DNA of 64,000 nucleotides from assembly GCF_023195885.1 (NCBI RefSeq), contig NZ_JALPKO010000001.1, positions 372,001 through 436,000 on the forward strand, written 5' to 3'. The position numbers were made by a program, and so were the translations under genes. Positions 1 through 8,811 of the stretch are shown piece after piece. This DNA is from Methylonatrum kenyense. Its GTDB lineage: Bacteria > Pseudomonadota > Gammaproteobacteria > Nitrococcales > Aquisalimonadaceae. Below the pieces are notes generated by a model. It ran no database searches. It worked only from the letters and a program-made list of their open reading frames with translations, and was not told the DNA's origin. Every line of letters starts with the position of its first letter. The stretch's first letter is position 1.

Positions 1-1500
1 GGCAAGCGTGTTGCGGCGACCAGGCCAAATTCCGTCCGAGGACTGATAAGCCTCCAGGGCCTCCTCGGGCCGGTCCAGCAACAACAACAGATCCCCCAGG
101 GCCTCATACGGCGGGTACAATGCACCCGGTGTAATCGGATCCTTTTCCACCGTGGCTTCCAGTTCTGCGGCATCCTGCATCAAGGAGACCGCCTGCTCGG
201 CATCACCGGCGGCATGCTGCATCCAGCCGGCAAGAATCAATCGGTCCACCTCGATGTAGGTGGCAAAACGGTCCTCGCCCTCGTCGCGGGCACGTTCGCG
301 CAGCGTTGCCAGGCGCTGCTCGGCTTCGTCCGCCAGTTCCTGCTCACCCGTGTGCATGGCGCCCAGGCCGCGTGCATACCAGGTCATGCCCTGCGGCCAG
401 TGAAACTGTTCCCAGGCAAGGTAATCCGGCGACCGGGCCATCAGATCCCGAGCGGCGGCCCAGTCGCGCTGCTCCACGGCCAGCCTTGCCGGCATGGCAG
501 CAAGATGGAAGGCACTGGCAAAACCCGCTTGATGCCGCTCCACCGCTATTGCTTCACGGTAGGCCGCCAAGGCCTCCTCCACGTCGCCCTGCTGGAGATA
601 ACCGTAGACCAGGTAATCCATGGCATGTATGTAATGGAAGGACACCGCGCCATTCACATCATGCTCGATCGCCACGTCGGCGGACCGCCGATTCCAGTGG
701 ATCACTTCATCCCAAGCGCCCAGGCGGACGTAGATATGCGACGGCATGTGCAGGGCGTGTGGCACGTTGGGGGCGATATCGGCGTAGGACTCCACCATCG
801 CCAGGGCGTTTTCAGCGCGGCCATCCGCATCCGTCGCGTGAATCGCGTAATGCACCGCGCCGGGATGCGCGTTTTCCTGCTGCCAGACGTTCCGCAGCAC
901 AGTCTCCGCTTCGTCGTGCAACCGGTTGCGCGTCTCAGTGTCCGCAGCCATTGCCAGGGCAAGGCGGGACAAACCGTAAAGCGAGGCGACATCCAGATCA
1001 TCGGGATGCGCGGCATAGGCCGCGGCCATGCCGTCCGCCCAGGCTGCCATGCGGTCGCGATAGCCGAGCCCGGCGTCGTCCTCGAAGAACGCAGCGACCG
1101 GGTCGATCAGCGCGAGCTCCCGGGCATCTCCCGGATCGGCCTCGCGGGCGCGCTCGATGGCCTGCCGCCCCGCCTCAAGGGTCTCCTGGTCCGGCCGACC
1201 GGGCCAGAGCGGCTGGAACCAGGTGGCGGCCACGCCCCAGTGCCCCATGGCGCAGGCCGGATCCGTCTCGGCCAGGTCCCGGAAAAGGCCGCGGGCCTGT
1301 TCGTACATCATGTGATGCTTGAATGCGAGAGCGCGGTCGAAGGCCCGGGCTGACGCCTCCTCGCAATCTGGCTGGAACGTGACCACGCCGACCGACTCAT
1401 CGTCCTTTACGTGCCCGGCCTCGGCGTGATCGTGCATTGCCCCGGCCGGGCTCACCAGTATCAGGGCAGCAAGGGTGCCGGAAATCAGCCGTAAATTCAT
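1..1500 (-). CDS. Exported TPR-repeat protein (3' end outside window)
   Basis: An open frame of 500 codons runs off the left edge without a stop. The start is an ATG at 1500 preceded by a strong GGGGGAGG ribosome site. Residues 1-21 form a signal peptide (hydrophobic run then SPAGA), followed by a His-rich stretch (MHDHAEAGH). The rest is helical with repeated alanine-rich, TPR-like segments such as ALAFKHHMMYEQARGLFRDL and ALEAYQSSDGIWPGR. It resembles large periplasmic tetratricopeptide proteins of unknown role in Proteobacteria. No enzymatic motif is visible. Function is not assigned; it probably scaffolds protein contacts in the periplasm. Confidence 0.8.
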   Translation of the reverse strand, partial: MNLRLISGTLAALILVSPAGAMHDHAEAGHVKDDESVGVVTFQPDCEEASARAFDRALAFKHHMMYEQARGLFRDLAETDPACAMGHWGVAATWFQPLWPGRPDQETLEAGRQAIERAREADPGDARELALIDPVAAFFEDDAGLGYRDRMAAWADGMAAAYAAHPDDLDVASLYGLSRLALAMAADTETRNRLHDEAETVLRNVWQQENAHPGAVHYAIHATDADGRAENALAMVESYADIAPNVPHALHMPSHIYVRLGAWDEVIHWNRRSADVAIEHDVNGAVSFHYIHAMDYLVYGYLQQGDVEEALAAYREAIAVERHQAGFASAFHLAAMPARLAVEQRDWAAARDLMARSPDYLAWEQFHWPQGMTWYARGLGAMHTGEQELADEAEQRLATLRERARDEGEDRFATYIEVDRLILAGWMQHAAGDAEQAVSLMQDAAELEATVEKDPITPGALYPPYEALGDLLLLLDRPEEALEAYQSSDGIWPGRRNTLA

Positions 1501-1583
1501 CGCTCACACCTCCCCCCGTGCATCGCCGCGACGGCGGTCCGCACATCAAACCCGGGGCTACAAAGGCATTGCGATGCAGCCCC

Positions 1584-2099
1584 CTATTCGCCGCGAATTG
1601 CAGTCACATCGAAACGCAATTCCACGGCCAAGGTGTCATCGGGGTCTGGCTCGTCACGCATGCTTTCCACGCGCTGCAACGTTCCCGTGAAGTGACCGCT
1701 TACCACCGCGGTGTCACCGTCCTCCTCCACCGCATCCAGGTTCCAGTCACTCTCGCCAGCGCTGGTATACATCGGGAACATGCCGTCTTCCGGGAAATAG
1801 CTCACTTCCAGGCCACCTACCGGCTCGCCGTCGATCAGCGTGATGGTCACGGCAATGGTGCCCTGCATCGCGAAGCTCTCCTCGGCATGTCCCTGCACCG
1901 AGATGCCGAGCATGCCGGGCATGTGCTCGCTGAACTCGGCCGTGGACCGGCCGTCCGCCTTGAGGATGTGCCACTGCCGCTCCTCGCCATCGATGCTGCC
2001 CTCAAGGGTGTCCGCTCCCGCCAACGCGGGAACAAGCAACAGGGGCAGTGCCGCACCCAGAACCCCGAACCATCGCCTGTTCATTGTCGAAGCCGCCAT
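1584..2099 (-). CDS. Exported protein of unknown function
   Basis: About 171 residues. ATG at 2099 follows an AGGGG site; a second in-frame ATG at 2084 (MNRRWFGVLG) is an equally good start. Residues up to about 30 form a signal peptide ending in ALAGA. The mature part is acidic and beta-rich, with alternating polar and hydrophobic residues, as in small periplasmic beta-barrel or lipocalin-like proteins, but I recognise no family. It lies 83 bases downstream of the TPR gene's start on the same strand, so it is transcribed first and could share a transcript with it. Confidence 0.7.
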   Translation of the reverse strand: MAASTMNRRWFGVLGAALPLLLVPALAGADTLEGSIDGEERQWHILKADGRSTAEFSEHMPGMLGISVQGHAEESFAMQGTIAVTITLIDGEPVGGLEVSYFPEDGMFPMYTSAGESDWNLDAVEEDGDTAVVSGHFTGTLQRVESMRDEPDPDDTLAVELRFDVTAIRGE

Positions 2100-2259
2100 T
2101 TCCCCACCCCTAGAATCGCCTTGTCCGGGAAGCTTAGGCGAAGACCTGCCGGACTGCATCGAAGGTTGTCCGCGAGAACGGCGGCATGTCCGGGCTTGCG
2201 CCGGAGACATAGATCGTTGCTAGGCTGGTGGCAAACAACCGCCACAGGATTCTCCTGCG

Positions 2260-3633
2260 ATGGATGTGCTCGAACGATTGTTTGCAGCCGTTTCCGACTT
2301 CATGTGGGGCCCGCCACTGATCACCCTGATCGTCGGCGGCGGGCTGTTCTTCATTGTCTATTCCCGCGGCTTGCCCTATCGGCATTTCGGCCACGCCATC
2401 CAGATCCTGCGCGGCAAGTACGATCGCAGCGATGACCCCGGCGACATCACGCACTTCCAGGCCCTTTGCGCGGCGCTGTCCGGTACGCTGGGACTGGGCA
2501 ACATAGCCGGTGTCGCCATCGCCATTACGATCGGCGGCCCCGGCGCAATCTTCTGGATGTGGGTCACGGCGCTGGTGGGCGTGGCGACCAAGTTCTTCAC
2601 CTGCACGCTGGCCATCCTGTACCGGGGCGAGGACAGCCTCGGCCGTCTCCAGGGCGGTCCGATGTACATCATCCGGGAAGGCCTGGGACGACGCTGGATG
2701 CCGCTGGCGATGTTCTTCTGCGTCGCGGCGCTGTTCGGCACGCTGCCGATCTTCCAGATCAACCAGCTCACCGAGGCCGTGCGCGATGCCATTCTGTTAC
2801 CTCGCGGGATCCTGTCGGAAGACAGCATCGGCTGGTTCAACCTGCTGTTCGGCATCGCCATCGCGGCGCTGGTTGCCAGCGTCGTCTTTGGCGGCATCCT
2901 CCGCGTCGGCCACGTGGCGGCGCGTCTGATACCGGCCTTGGTGCTGATCTATCTGGCTTGTGCAGGGGTTATCCTGAGCCTCAACGCCGGTGACATCCCG
3001 TATTACCTGGGCATGATCGTCCGGGATGCCTTCACGGGCGCGGCGGTCGCAGGTGGGATACTCGGCGCAATGATGGTGGGCGTGCGACAGGGCGCCTTCT
3101 CCAACGAGGCCGGCATCGGCACCGAGGTCATGGCCCATGGCGCCGCCCGCACCCGGGAACCGGTACGGGAGGGACTGGTGGCAATGATGGGGCCGGTGAT
3201 CGACACACTGGTTGTCTGCACCGCAACCGCGCTGGTCATCCTGATCACCGGCGCCTGGCAGATTGGCGATGACATGGCCGGCTCCGCACTCACCGCGGCT
3301 GCCTTCGCCGAGTCGCTGGGTGGCATCGGTCCCTGGATTGTCACCGGGCTGGTGGTGGTGTTCAGCGTCAGCACCATGTTCACGTTCTGGTACTACGGCG
3401 CCAAGAGCCTCGGCTTTTTGATCGGTGCCGAACACCAGCACTGGTACAAGTACTTCTACGTGGCGCTGATCGTGGTTGGCGCGGTGGCCTCGCTGGAGGT
3501 GGTGATCTACCTGATCACGGCCATGTACGGCCTGATGGCGATCCCGACCATGATCGCAAGCCTGCTCCTGGCGCCGCGGGTCATGGCCGAGGCCCGCCGC
3601 TATTTCGCGGCGCGGGAGACGGATTCGGAATAA
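2260..3633 (+). CDS. Alanine or glycine:cation symporter (AGCS family)
   Basis: 457 residues, usual for AGCS (SSS-unrelated sodium:amino acid symporters, often annotated AlsT/DagA). About ten hydrophobic segments are visible. Family-typical stretches include ALSGTLGLGNIAGVAIAITI near residue 75 and GVRQGAFSNEAGIGTEVMAH near residue 275, which line the substrate path in this family. It imports small neutral amino acids with Na+ (or H+) at the inner membrane. It stands alone, divergent from the exported protein gene at 1584-2099. A second AGCS gene lies at 61240-62625 and is distinct in sequence. Confidence 0.92.
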   Translation: MDVLERLFAAVSDFMWGPPLITLIVGGGLFFIVYSRGLPYRHFGHAIQILRGKYDRSDDPGDITHFQALCAALSGTLGLGNIAGVAIAITIGGPGAIFWMWVTALVGVATKFFTCTLAILYRGEDSLGRLQGGPMYIIREGLGRRWMPLAMFFCVAALFGTLPIFQINQLTEAVRDAILLPRGILSEDSIGWFNLLFGIAIAALVASVVFGGILRVGHVAARLIPALVLIYLACAGVILSLNAGDIPYYLGMIVRDAFTGAAVAGGILGAMMVGVRQGAFSNEAGIGTEVMAHGAARTREPVREGLVAMMGPVIDTLVVCTATALVILITGAWQIGDDMAGSALTAAAFAESLGGIGPWIVTGLVVVFSVSTMFTFWYYGAKSLGFLIGAEHQHWYKYFYVALIVVGAVASLEVVIYLITAMYGLMAIPTMIASLLLAPRVMAEARRYFAARETDSE

Positions 3634-3705
3634 AATCCGGGCGGACACACCTGCAGTGGACAGGCATCAGGCGACGGACTGCCGATGCCCACGCCGCCCG
3701 GGTGC

Positions 3706-5238
3706 TTACTCCAACTCCGATTCGGCCAGCTCACGCATCTGAAAATCCCGCGGATACAGCAGTACTTCGATCCGTCGGTTGGCGCGACGCGCCTCGTCAT
3801 CTGTTTCCTCCGCCAACGGGCGGCTGTCGGCATAACCGACGGCCTGCAGGCGATCCATTGCAATGCCAGCGTTGATCAGCAGCTGCACCGCGGCAGAGGC
3901 ACGGGCCGCGGACAACTCCCAGTTGGTGGGGAAACGTTCCTGCAGTCGCGCCGATATCGGCTGGCTATCACTGTGGCCCTGCACACTGATGAGATGGTCC
4001 GGGAAGCTCTCCAGGGCCTCTGCGAGGAATTGCAGCGTCTCGCGTCCGGCGTCACTGATTACCGCCGAACCCGAGCCGAATACAATACTCTCCGGCAGCT
4101 TGATCACCGTGGTTCCGTCTTCGAGCCGGGACACCAGGGTCTCGCGCTCGTCGCTGAGTGACTCCAACTGCTTCTGCAGGGTGTCCATCGCGGCGCCTTC
4201 GCGGTCGAGCCGTGCAGACAGCTCGGCAATGGTCTGGCTGTAGCTCTCGCTGCGCGCCTCCTTGGCGCCGAGTTCCTGGCGCGCCTGCAGGTACCGTTGC
4301 TCGACGGTTTCCCGTTCCTCGGCAATCCGGGCCAGCTCCGCCTCACGCTCGCCAAGCGTCGATTCCGCTGCGGCAAGGCGAGTCTCCGCATCCTCCAGCT
4401 GCGTAGCGAGACCGTCGGTTTCCTGCTCGAGCCGCTCGCGGTCCGCGACAACAACGTCCAACTGGTCCCGATACCTGTCCCGCTCAGCCGCCAGGGCATC
4501 TCTGGCAGCCGTGATTTCGGTGACGACCTGCTCGGTCCCGGCATACCGCTCTTCGGCCTTCTCTGCCCGCGCTGCCAACTCCGCAAGCTCCGATTCCATC
4601 GTCTTGATCCGATCGCGCGCGGCTTCCAGCTCCGCATCGCCCTGCTCCCGTACCTGCTCAGCGGCAGCAAGCGCGCTTTTCGTGGCCTCAAGCCGTACAT
4701 CCTGGTCGCTGGTCTTCGCCTCCAATTCGTCCACGCGGGCGAGAGCAGCCTGCCGCTCAGCGCCGAGTTTCTCCTGTTTCAGTTCAAGCGCAGCCAGTTC
4801 ACTGTCGGCGGCCTCCAGCCGGGCGTCACGATCGGTCAGATTGGCCTCCAGCCCATCCACTCGCGCAAGAGCGGCTTCCAGTTCCGCCTCGGCGGCCTGC
4901 ATCGCACGCTCCGCCTGCTCACCGGCATGGCGTGCATCCCGAAGCTCATCCTGCAGCGCCTCGATCCGCTGGTCCCGCGCCTCCAGTTCCTCGGCCAGTT
5001 GACCTTCGCCCGCCTCCCGCTGCGCGAGACGGGAGCGGAAATCCCCAACGCTGGATTCCAGCGACCGACGCTCGGTAGTCTCCTGTTCGAGACGTTCCTC
5101 CAGCGCGGAAACCTCCTGTCTTGCCTGGTCGCGTTCACCCACCGCGGCAGAAAGGGCGAGATGGAAATGGGTTGCCGCGGCGATCGCGATCACCAGCAGT
5201 ACCGCGACACCAACGGTCAGCACACCCCTGTTCGCCAT
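3706..5238 (-). CDS. Coiled-coil membrane protein with OmpA/MotB peptidoglycan-binding domain
   Basis: 510 residues. An N-terminal membrane anchor (residues 4-24) is followed by about 330 residues of heptad-rich coiled coil (repeated DELEA, RDARLEA-type blocks). The OmpA-like C-terminal domain spans about residues 375-500. Peptidoglycan-binding residues are visible in GHSDSQPIS, NWELSAARA, GYADSRP and RRANRRIEVLL. The arrangement matches MotB-like orphan proteins that tether the inner membrane to the wall across the periplasm. There is no MotA partner next to it, so it is probably not a flagellar stator. A short tail (FQMRELAESELE) follows the OmpA fold. Confidence 0.88.
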   Translation of the reverse strand: MANRGVLTVGVAVLLVIAIAAATHFHLALSAAVGERDQARQEVSALEERLEQETTERRSLESSVGDFRSRLAQREAGEGQLAEELEARDQRIEALQDELRDARHAGEQAERAMQAAEAELEAALARVDGLEANLTDRDARLEAADSELAALELKQEKLGAERQAALARVDELEAKTSDQDVRLEATKSALAAAEQVREQGDAELEAARDRIKTMESELAELAARAEKAEERYAGTEQVVTEITAARDALAAERDRYRDQLDVVVADRERLEQETDGLATQLEDAETRLAAAESTLGEREAELARIAEERETVEQRYLQARQELGAKEARSESYSQTIAELSARLDREGAAMDTLQKQLESLSDERETLVSRLEDGTTVIKLPESIVFGSGSAVISDAGRETLQFLAEALESFPDHLISVQGHSDSQPISARLQERFPTNWELSAARASAAVQLLINAGIAMDRLQAVGYADSRPLAEETDDEARRANRRIEVLLYPRDFQMRELAESELE

Positions 5239-5483
5239 GCATCCTCCTCTTGCACCGATCAGCCCGGGACACGGTGGCCAGGACCGGCCGTTTTACTGCC
5301 TGCGGTGTCCCGACTAGTGCTTGTTGTTATCCGCCATCGCGTTGCTTATCAGATAATTGCAGGCCGTATAAGTCAGACCATCGTTATTCATGAATGCTTC
5401 GTGTCAGATTAGGGCATGCAAGCGGTGCAGCGATCGCTGCGTTTACAGGCCCGAATCAGTCAGACGCATGGAGGGAAAGCGGC

Positions 5484-5804
5484 ATGGCACGTCTACTACT
5501 ATCGCTGATCGTTATAGCCGGCATCGCGTACACCGCGATTCACTTCTACTATGGATACGCCGTAGAGCAGGCGCTAATTGAGCGGCTCGACAGCTTGGGC
5601 CTTGAGGCAGTGGAAATCAGCGGTATCGATTTCGAGCTTCTGGCACCGGTGAGTACCGAGGCCACGGTCACGGCTGATGTGACCTATGGTGGAGCGGAGG
5701 CCTCGATTACCGTCCGGGTCAACGGCCATCCGCTTTTCACCGACGACATGCAGCTCAATATTGATGGCTTGCGCTCGCTGCGACTGAACCTCGGGGCAGA
5801 TTGA
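5484..5804 (+). CDS. Small membrane-anchored protein of unknown function
   Basis: 106 residues from ATG 5484, chosen because GGAGGG sits 8 bases upstream. Residues 1-20 form one hydrophobic segment (LLLSLIVIAGIAYTAIHFYYG). The remainder is predicted extracytoplasmic and beta-rich (ATVTADVTYGGAEASITVRV). I do not recognise the family. It lies 71 bases before the universal stress protein gene on the same strand and may be cotranscribed. Confidence 0.6.
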   Translation: MARLLLSLIVIAGIAYTAIHFYYGYAVEQALIERLDSLGLEAVEISGIDFELLAPVSTEATVTADVTYGGAEASITVRVNGHPLFTDDMQLNIDGLRSLRLNLGAD

Positions 5805-5875
5805 CCAAAATCAAAAACGGGTGCGGAAATTCGCGCCATATTGGCACGAGCCCGGCCAGTCAAGGAGACGCAGCG

Positions 5876-6301
5876 ATGTTTCGGAAAATCATGGTTCCCG
5901 TCGACCTGGCGCACATCCAGACGATCGAACCCAGCCTTGAGGTGGTTGCGGACCTGGCGCGCCATTACGATGCAGAAGTGTGCTATGTCGGCGTAACCTC
6001 CAGTATGCCCGGCCTCGTCGCACGCACGCCGGAGGAATTCGGACAGAAGCTGGAGGCCTTTGCGCAGAAACGGCATCGGGTCCATGGCCAGCCCGTCTCC
6101 TCCCATTACATTGTCAGCACCGACCCCATCGCCGAGGTCGATGACCGCCTCGTTCGGGCGGTTGACGAAGTCGGTGCCGACCTGGTCATCATGCCGACCC
6201 ACGCGCCGCGTAATCTCGACATCATCATGCCGTCCCATGGCGGCAAACTGGCCAAACGGACCGACGTTTCGGTATTCCTGGTCCGGCCGCGCAAGGCCTG
6301 A
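5876..6301 (+). CDS. Universal stress protein, UspA family
   Basis: 141 residues, the usual single-domain length. ATG 5876 follows AAGGAG. It begins with the family's N-terminal strand (MFRKIMVPVDLAH), has a central helix-rich region and ends with the family's terminal strand SVFLVRPRKA. Near the end, the ATP-binding G-2X-G-9X-G(S/T) pattern is replaced by SHGGKLAKRTDVSV. Nucleotide binding is therefore plausible but not certain. Proteins of this family respond to growth arrest and stress in the cytoplasm. Confidence 0.9.
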   Translation: MFRKIMVPVDLAHIQTIEPSLEVVADLARHYDAEVCYVGVTSSMPGLVARTPEEFGQKLEAFAQKRHRVHGQPVSSHYIVSTDPIAEVDDRLVRAVDEVGADLVIMPTHAPRNLDIIMPSHGGKLAKRTDVSVFLVRPRKA

Positions 6302-6348
6302 GTCGAAATTACCGGACAGCGTAATGCCGGACCATCACGGTGCCCGCT

Positions 6349-6472
6349 CTACGCACCCTCGTATGCCAGCGGGGAATGGTGCACCTCGATGCGCAGGTCT
6401 CCGGAATCGTCCTTGACGAACCTCCAGGCCTTGTCCGCCGAAGTCACGCCGCCATCGGCATCGGTGACATGT
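6349..6472 (-). pseudogene. 3' remnant of a SnoaL/DUF4440-like gene
   Basis: The last ~40 codons read VTDADGGVTSADKAWRFVK then RIEVHHSPLAYEGA. This is the characteristic C-terminal strand pair of small cystatin-fold (SnoaL-like, DUF4440/COG4875) proteins, which end in a HHSS.LPY-type motif. Upstream of codon ~40 the sequence switches abruptly into the terminal part of the mobile repeat at 6473-6536, so the N-terminal two thirds of the gene are gone. The open frame seems to continue only because the repeat happens to be open. No functional product is expected. Confidence 0.65.
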
Positions 6473-6536
6473 GCCTTGCCAGATGACCAAAACCGGTCTC
6501 GGGCGCAGACGCGCGAATAAATCAGTGTTTCCTTAA
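6473..6536. repeat. Half copy (one end) of the YTAR-flanked MITE
   Basis: This carries the outer ~60 bases of the element seen complete at 44538-44816, ending ATCAGTGTTTCC then TTAA. The inner breakpoint lies exactly at the fusion with the SnoaL-like remnant, so a deletion or one-ended event removed the other half of the element and the 5' part of the gene. Confidence 0.8.
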
Positions 6537-6626
6537 CGGCAATGAAAACCACTGCATTGTCGATCTCGCATATCGAGCAGCGCGTCACTCCTGCCCTGCT
6601 GCGACGCTAGCACTGCATATACTGCG

Positions 6627-7109
6627 CTATGGATCATCCGGACCCACGGGAATACCGAAGTGCAGCACGCGCTCCTCGCGACCAAGCTTGCGGTACAGGG
6701 CGATGGCCGCAGCATCCTCAGGTCCGGTGTCCGCCTGGATGAAAACGGCATGTGCGCCTCGCTCCGCTCCGAGTGCCCCTACCCGACGGATCAGCGCCGT
6801 TGCAACGCCTCGGCGCCGGTGTGCCGCCGCCACCGCAAGATCGTAAATGTAGATTTCGCTGCGCGCCTGCTCGTACTTGCGGAGTTCGTACGCGGTCAGT
6901 CCGCCAACAACCCCGCCGCCTGACAACGCCACCAGGGCAATAAACCCGTCCTGGGCGAGGAGCCGCCGCGTGTACTCGGGAGGGGGTCGACAGCCGTTAT
7001 AGGTCGCCGGTTCGTTGAATACCCGACCGAAAACGTCAAGCAGACCGTCCATCAACGGCAGATCGTCAGGCCCAAGCTGGTGAATGTTGTATCCAGGCGG
7101 AATCGACAT
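6627..7109 (-). CDS. GNAT acetyltransferase, aminoglycoside 3-N-acetyltransferase I-like
   Basis: 160 residues. Two blocks closely match the AAC(3)-I family. SEIYIYDLAV (84-93) with HRRRGVATAL (97-106) is acetyl-CoA motif A. VFIQADTGPEDAAAIALYRKLG (122-143), then EERVLHFGI, follows the family's [20 protein letters not shown]-type end. ATYNGCRPPPEYTRRLL matches the N-terminal substrate region. The family acetylates the 3-amino group of gentamicin or fortimicin-type drugs; here a chromosomal housekeeping or intrinsic-resistance role is equally possible. No integron attC site or integrase is visible. Alone on its strand, convergent with the Usp gene. Confidence 0.82.
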   Translation of the reverse strand: MSIPPGYNIHQLGPDDLPLMDGLLDVFGRVFNEPATYNGCRPPPEYTRRLLAQDGFIALVALSGGGVVGGLTAYELRKYEQARSEIYIYDLAVAAAHRRRGVATALIRRVGALGAERGAHAVFIQADTGPEDAAAIALYRKLGREERVLHFGIPVGPDDP

Positions 7110-7175
7110 GACGCGTTGCTTGGCTACCCGATTGTGCCGGATCGGTATGATCGAATGAGCACTTTTCTGCCCGGC

Positions 7176-8111
7176 CTAGTCAGGCAGCGGGATGTGCTCG
7201 TCGCGATCACCGGGTGGCAGGTCAAAAGGCCCCACGCCCCATTTCTCGTCTCGCCAGTGCCGTTTCGCCTCTTCGATACGCTCGGGGGACGAGGCCACAA
7301 AGTTCCACCAGATATAACGGGGGCCGTTCAGGGTTTCACCGCCCAGGATCATCAATCGGGCACCGGTATCCCCGGCTGCCACGGTAATCCGGTCACCCGG
7401 TCGGAACACCAGCATCTGGCCGGCCCCGAAGCACTGACCGGCAACGGTAATTTCGCCGTCGACCACGTAGACTCCTCGATCCTCGTGATCATCCGGCAAT
7501 GGAAACCGTGCGCCGGACTGCAATTGCACATCGGCGTAGAAGGTTTCGGAATAGAGCGTGGCCGGGGCACGCTCCCCATAGGCGGTGCCAAGCAGCAACT
7601 GCACGCGGGCACCATCACTCTCGATGACCGGGAGCTGGTCTTCCGCATTGTGCTCGAATGCCGGCGCAGCATCCTCGTGCGCCTCTGGAAGCGCCATCCA
7701 GGTCTGGATTCCGAACAGCTCGCTGCCGCTTCGCCTCGCCGGTTGCGAGGTGCGCTCGGAGTGCGTGATGCCACGTCCGGCCACCATCCAGTTGACCGCG
7801 CCGGGGCGGATCACCAGATCAGTACCCAGACTGTCCCGGTGCTGCAGGTCGCCGCTGTACAGGTAGGTCACCGTGCCCAGACCAATGTGCGGATGCGGCC
7901 GCACGTCAATGCCCTGGCCGGTGAGAAACTCCGCCGGACCCATCTGATCAAAGAAAATGAAGGGTCCGACCATCTGCCGTTTCGGCGCCGGCAGTGCCCG
8001 GCGAACCGCGAACCCACCGAGGTCCCGCGCCCGGGGGACGATCAGGGTCTCGATGGCATCCACACCGATTTCGTCGGGGCAACCCGGTTCCAGCGCGGGA
8101 TTCCAGCTCAT
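7176..8111 (-). CDS. Pirin family bicupin protein
   Basis: 311 residues, the normal size of a two-cupin pirin. The N-terminal metal site is intact: His73 and His75 in RPHPHIGL, His117 and Glu119 in GRGITHSE, at the same spacing as in human pirin and E. coli YhhW. The C-terminal cupin (about 180-270) carries the usual pirin beta-barrel and ends with WWNFVASSPERIEEAK. Bacterial pirins act as Fe(II)-dependent quercetinase-like dioxygenases or redox-sensing regulators. It lies 66 bases upstream (in position) of the AAC(3)-I-like start; no operon partner is obvious. Confidence 0.92.
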   Translation of the reverse strand: MSWNPALEPGCPDEIGVDAIETLIVPRARDLGGFAVRRALPAPKRQMVGPFIFFDQMGPAEFLTGQGIDVRPHPHIGLGTVTYLYSGDLQHRDSLGTDLVIRPGAVNWMVAGRGITHSERTSQPARRSGSELFGIQTWMALPEAHEDAAPAFEHNAEDQLPVIESDGARVQLLLGTAYGERAPATLYSETFYADVQLQSGARFPLPDDHEDRGVYVVDGEITVAGQCFGAGQMLVFRPGDRITVAAGDTGARLMILGGETLNGPRYIWWNFVASSPERIEEAKRHWRDEKWGVGPFDLPPGDRDEHIPLPD

Positions 8112-8333
8112 GACGCTCTCCGGAAATGGTCAATACTCTGTTGCATGCCGGGTTGCTGCATGTCCGGGCCTACTCCGGGAGACGGGTCCCTTGCCGGCCG
8201 CCGAAAAACGCCGACGCCGGGACCGGGCGTGGAGGTCCTTCAAGCCTAGCCGGCGCTGGCTGTGCCGCAAGGGAAAGCACGGGCATTCGCGCGAGGCGGG
8301 CTCACTGACAGGCTGGAGAAAATCTATGGAGGA

Positions 8334-8771
8334 TCAATTCTTTGCGACTTTCAACCTGGATACCGAGGATAGCATGGGGTCGAGCACCCAGCAGCAGGCG
8401 TTATGCCGATAGCCCAGCGGACCGTAATAGGTCGCCGCGGCAGGAGCGGCAATCAGGATTATTTTGCAGCGCGGGCCGAGTTGCTCCAGGGTCAGGGCCT
8501 GCAGCCGGATGCCAATACCGGACCGCTGATAATCGACGTGGACGGCCAGATCCGACAGGTAACAGGCGAAATGGAAATCGGTGATGCTGCGCGCGACCCC
8601 GACGAGCCGGGAACGCTGCCAGGCGCTCACAATCAGGTTCGAATTGGACAACATGCCTTGTATGCACGCACGGTCATCAATCGGCCGGCGCTCACCAAGC
8701 GTTGAGTCCCGTAGCAGTTCAATGAACGCGTCCACCGCCACAGGGTGGTTGACCTTGAATTCGATTGACAC
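8334..8771 (-). CDS. GNAT family N-acetyltransferase
   Basis: 145 residues from GTG 8771, chosen because GGAGGATCAAG precedes it; the upstream in-frame ATG at 8828 would overlap the divergent dehydrogenase gene. Motif A is seen in DLAVHVDYQRSGIGIRLQ (about 74-91; pattern Q/RxxGxG/A), and the C-terminal AAPAAATYYGPLGYRHN matches the YaaT/ElaA-like GNAT end. The substrate is unknown. It is divergent from the alcohol dehydrogenase with a 40-base gap between starts, so they may share a control region. Confidence 0.82.
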   Translation of the reverse strand: MSIEFKVNHPVAVDAFIELLRDSTLGERRPIDDRACIQGMLSNSNLIVSAWQRSRLVGVARSITDFHFACYLSDLAVHVDYQRSGIGIRLQALTLEQLGPRCKIILIAAPAAATYYGPLGYRHNACCWVLDPMLSSVSRLKVAKN

Positions 8772-8811
8772 CTTGATCCTCCGCCCGTCTACCACGACCA
8801 GGAGTTCGATT

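Noticed and set aside
214-1353. Long plus-strand open frame opposite the TPR gene
   Set aside because: The minus-strand frame has a signal peptide, ribosome site and TPR pattern; the plus frame is a high-GC shadow.
1437-2435. Plus-strand frame spanning two genes
   Set aside because: It runs across an intergenic region and the antisense of an exported protein with no family features.
2797-3648. Minus-strand frame inside the AGCS gene
   Set aside because: It is rich in His/Asp/Gln, typical of an antisense shadow of membrane-protein codons.
4262-5412. Serine- or leucine-rich frames opposite the coiled-coil OmpA gene
   Set aside because: Low-complexity composition mirrors Glu/Ala coiled-coil codons on the other strand.
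5239-5483. Possible RNA gene between the OmpA-like and small membrane protein genes
   Set aside because: No tRNA cloverleaf, strong hairpin or terminator was visible.
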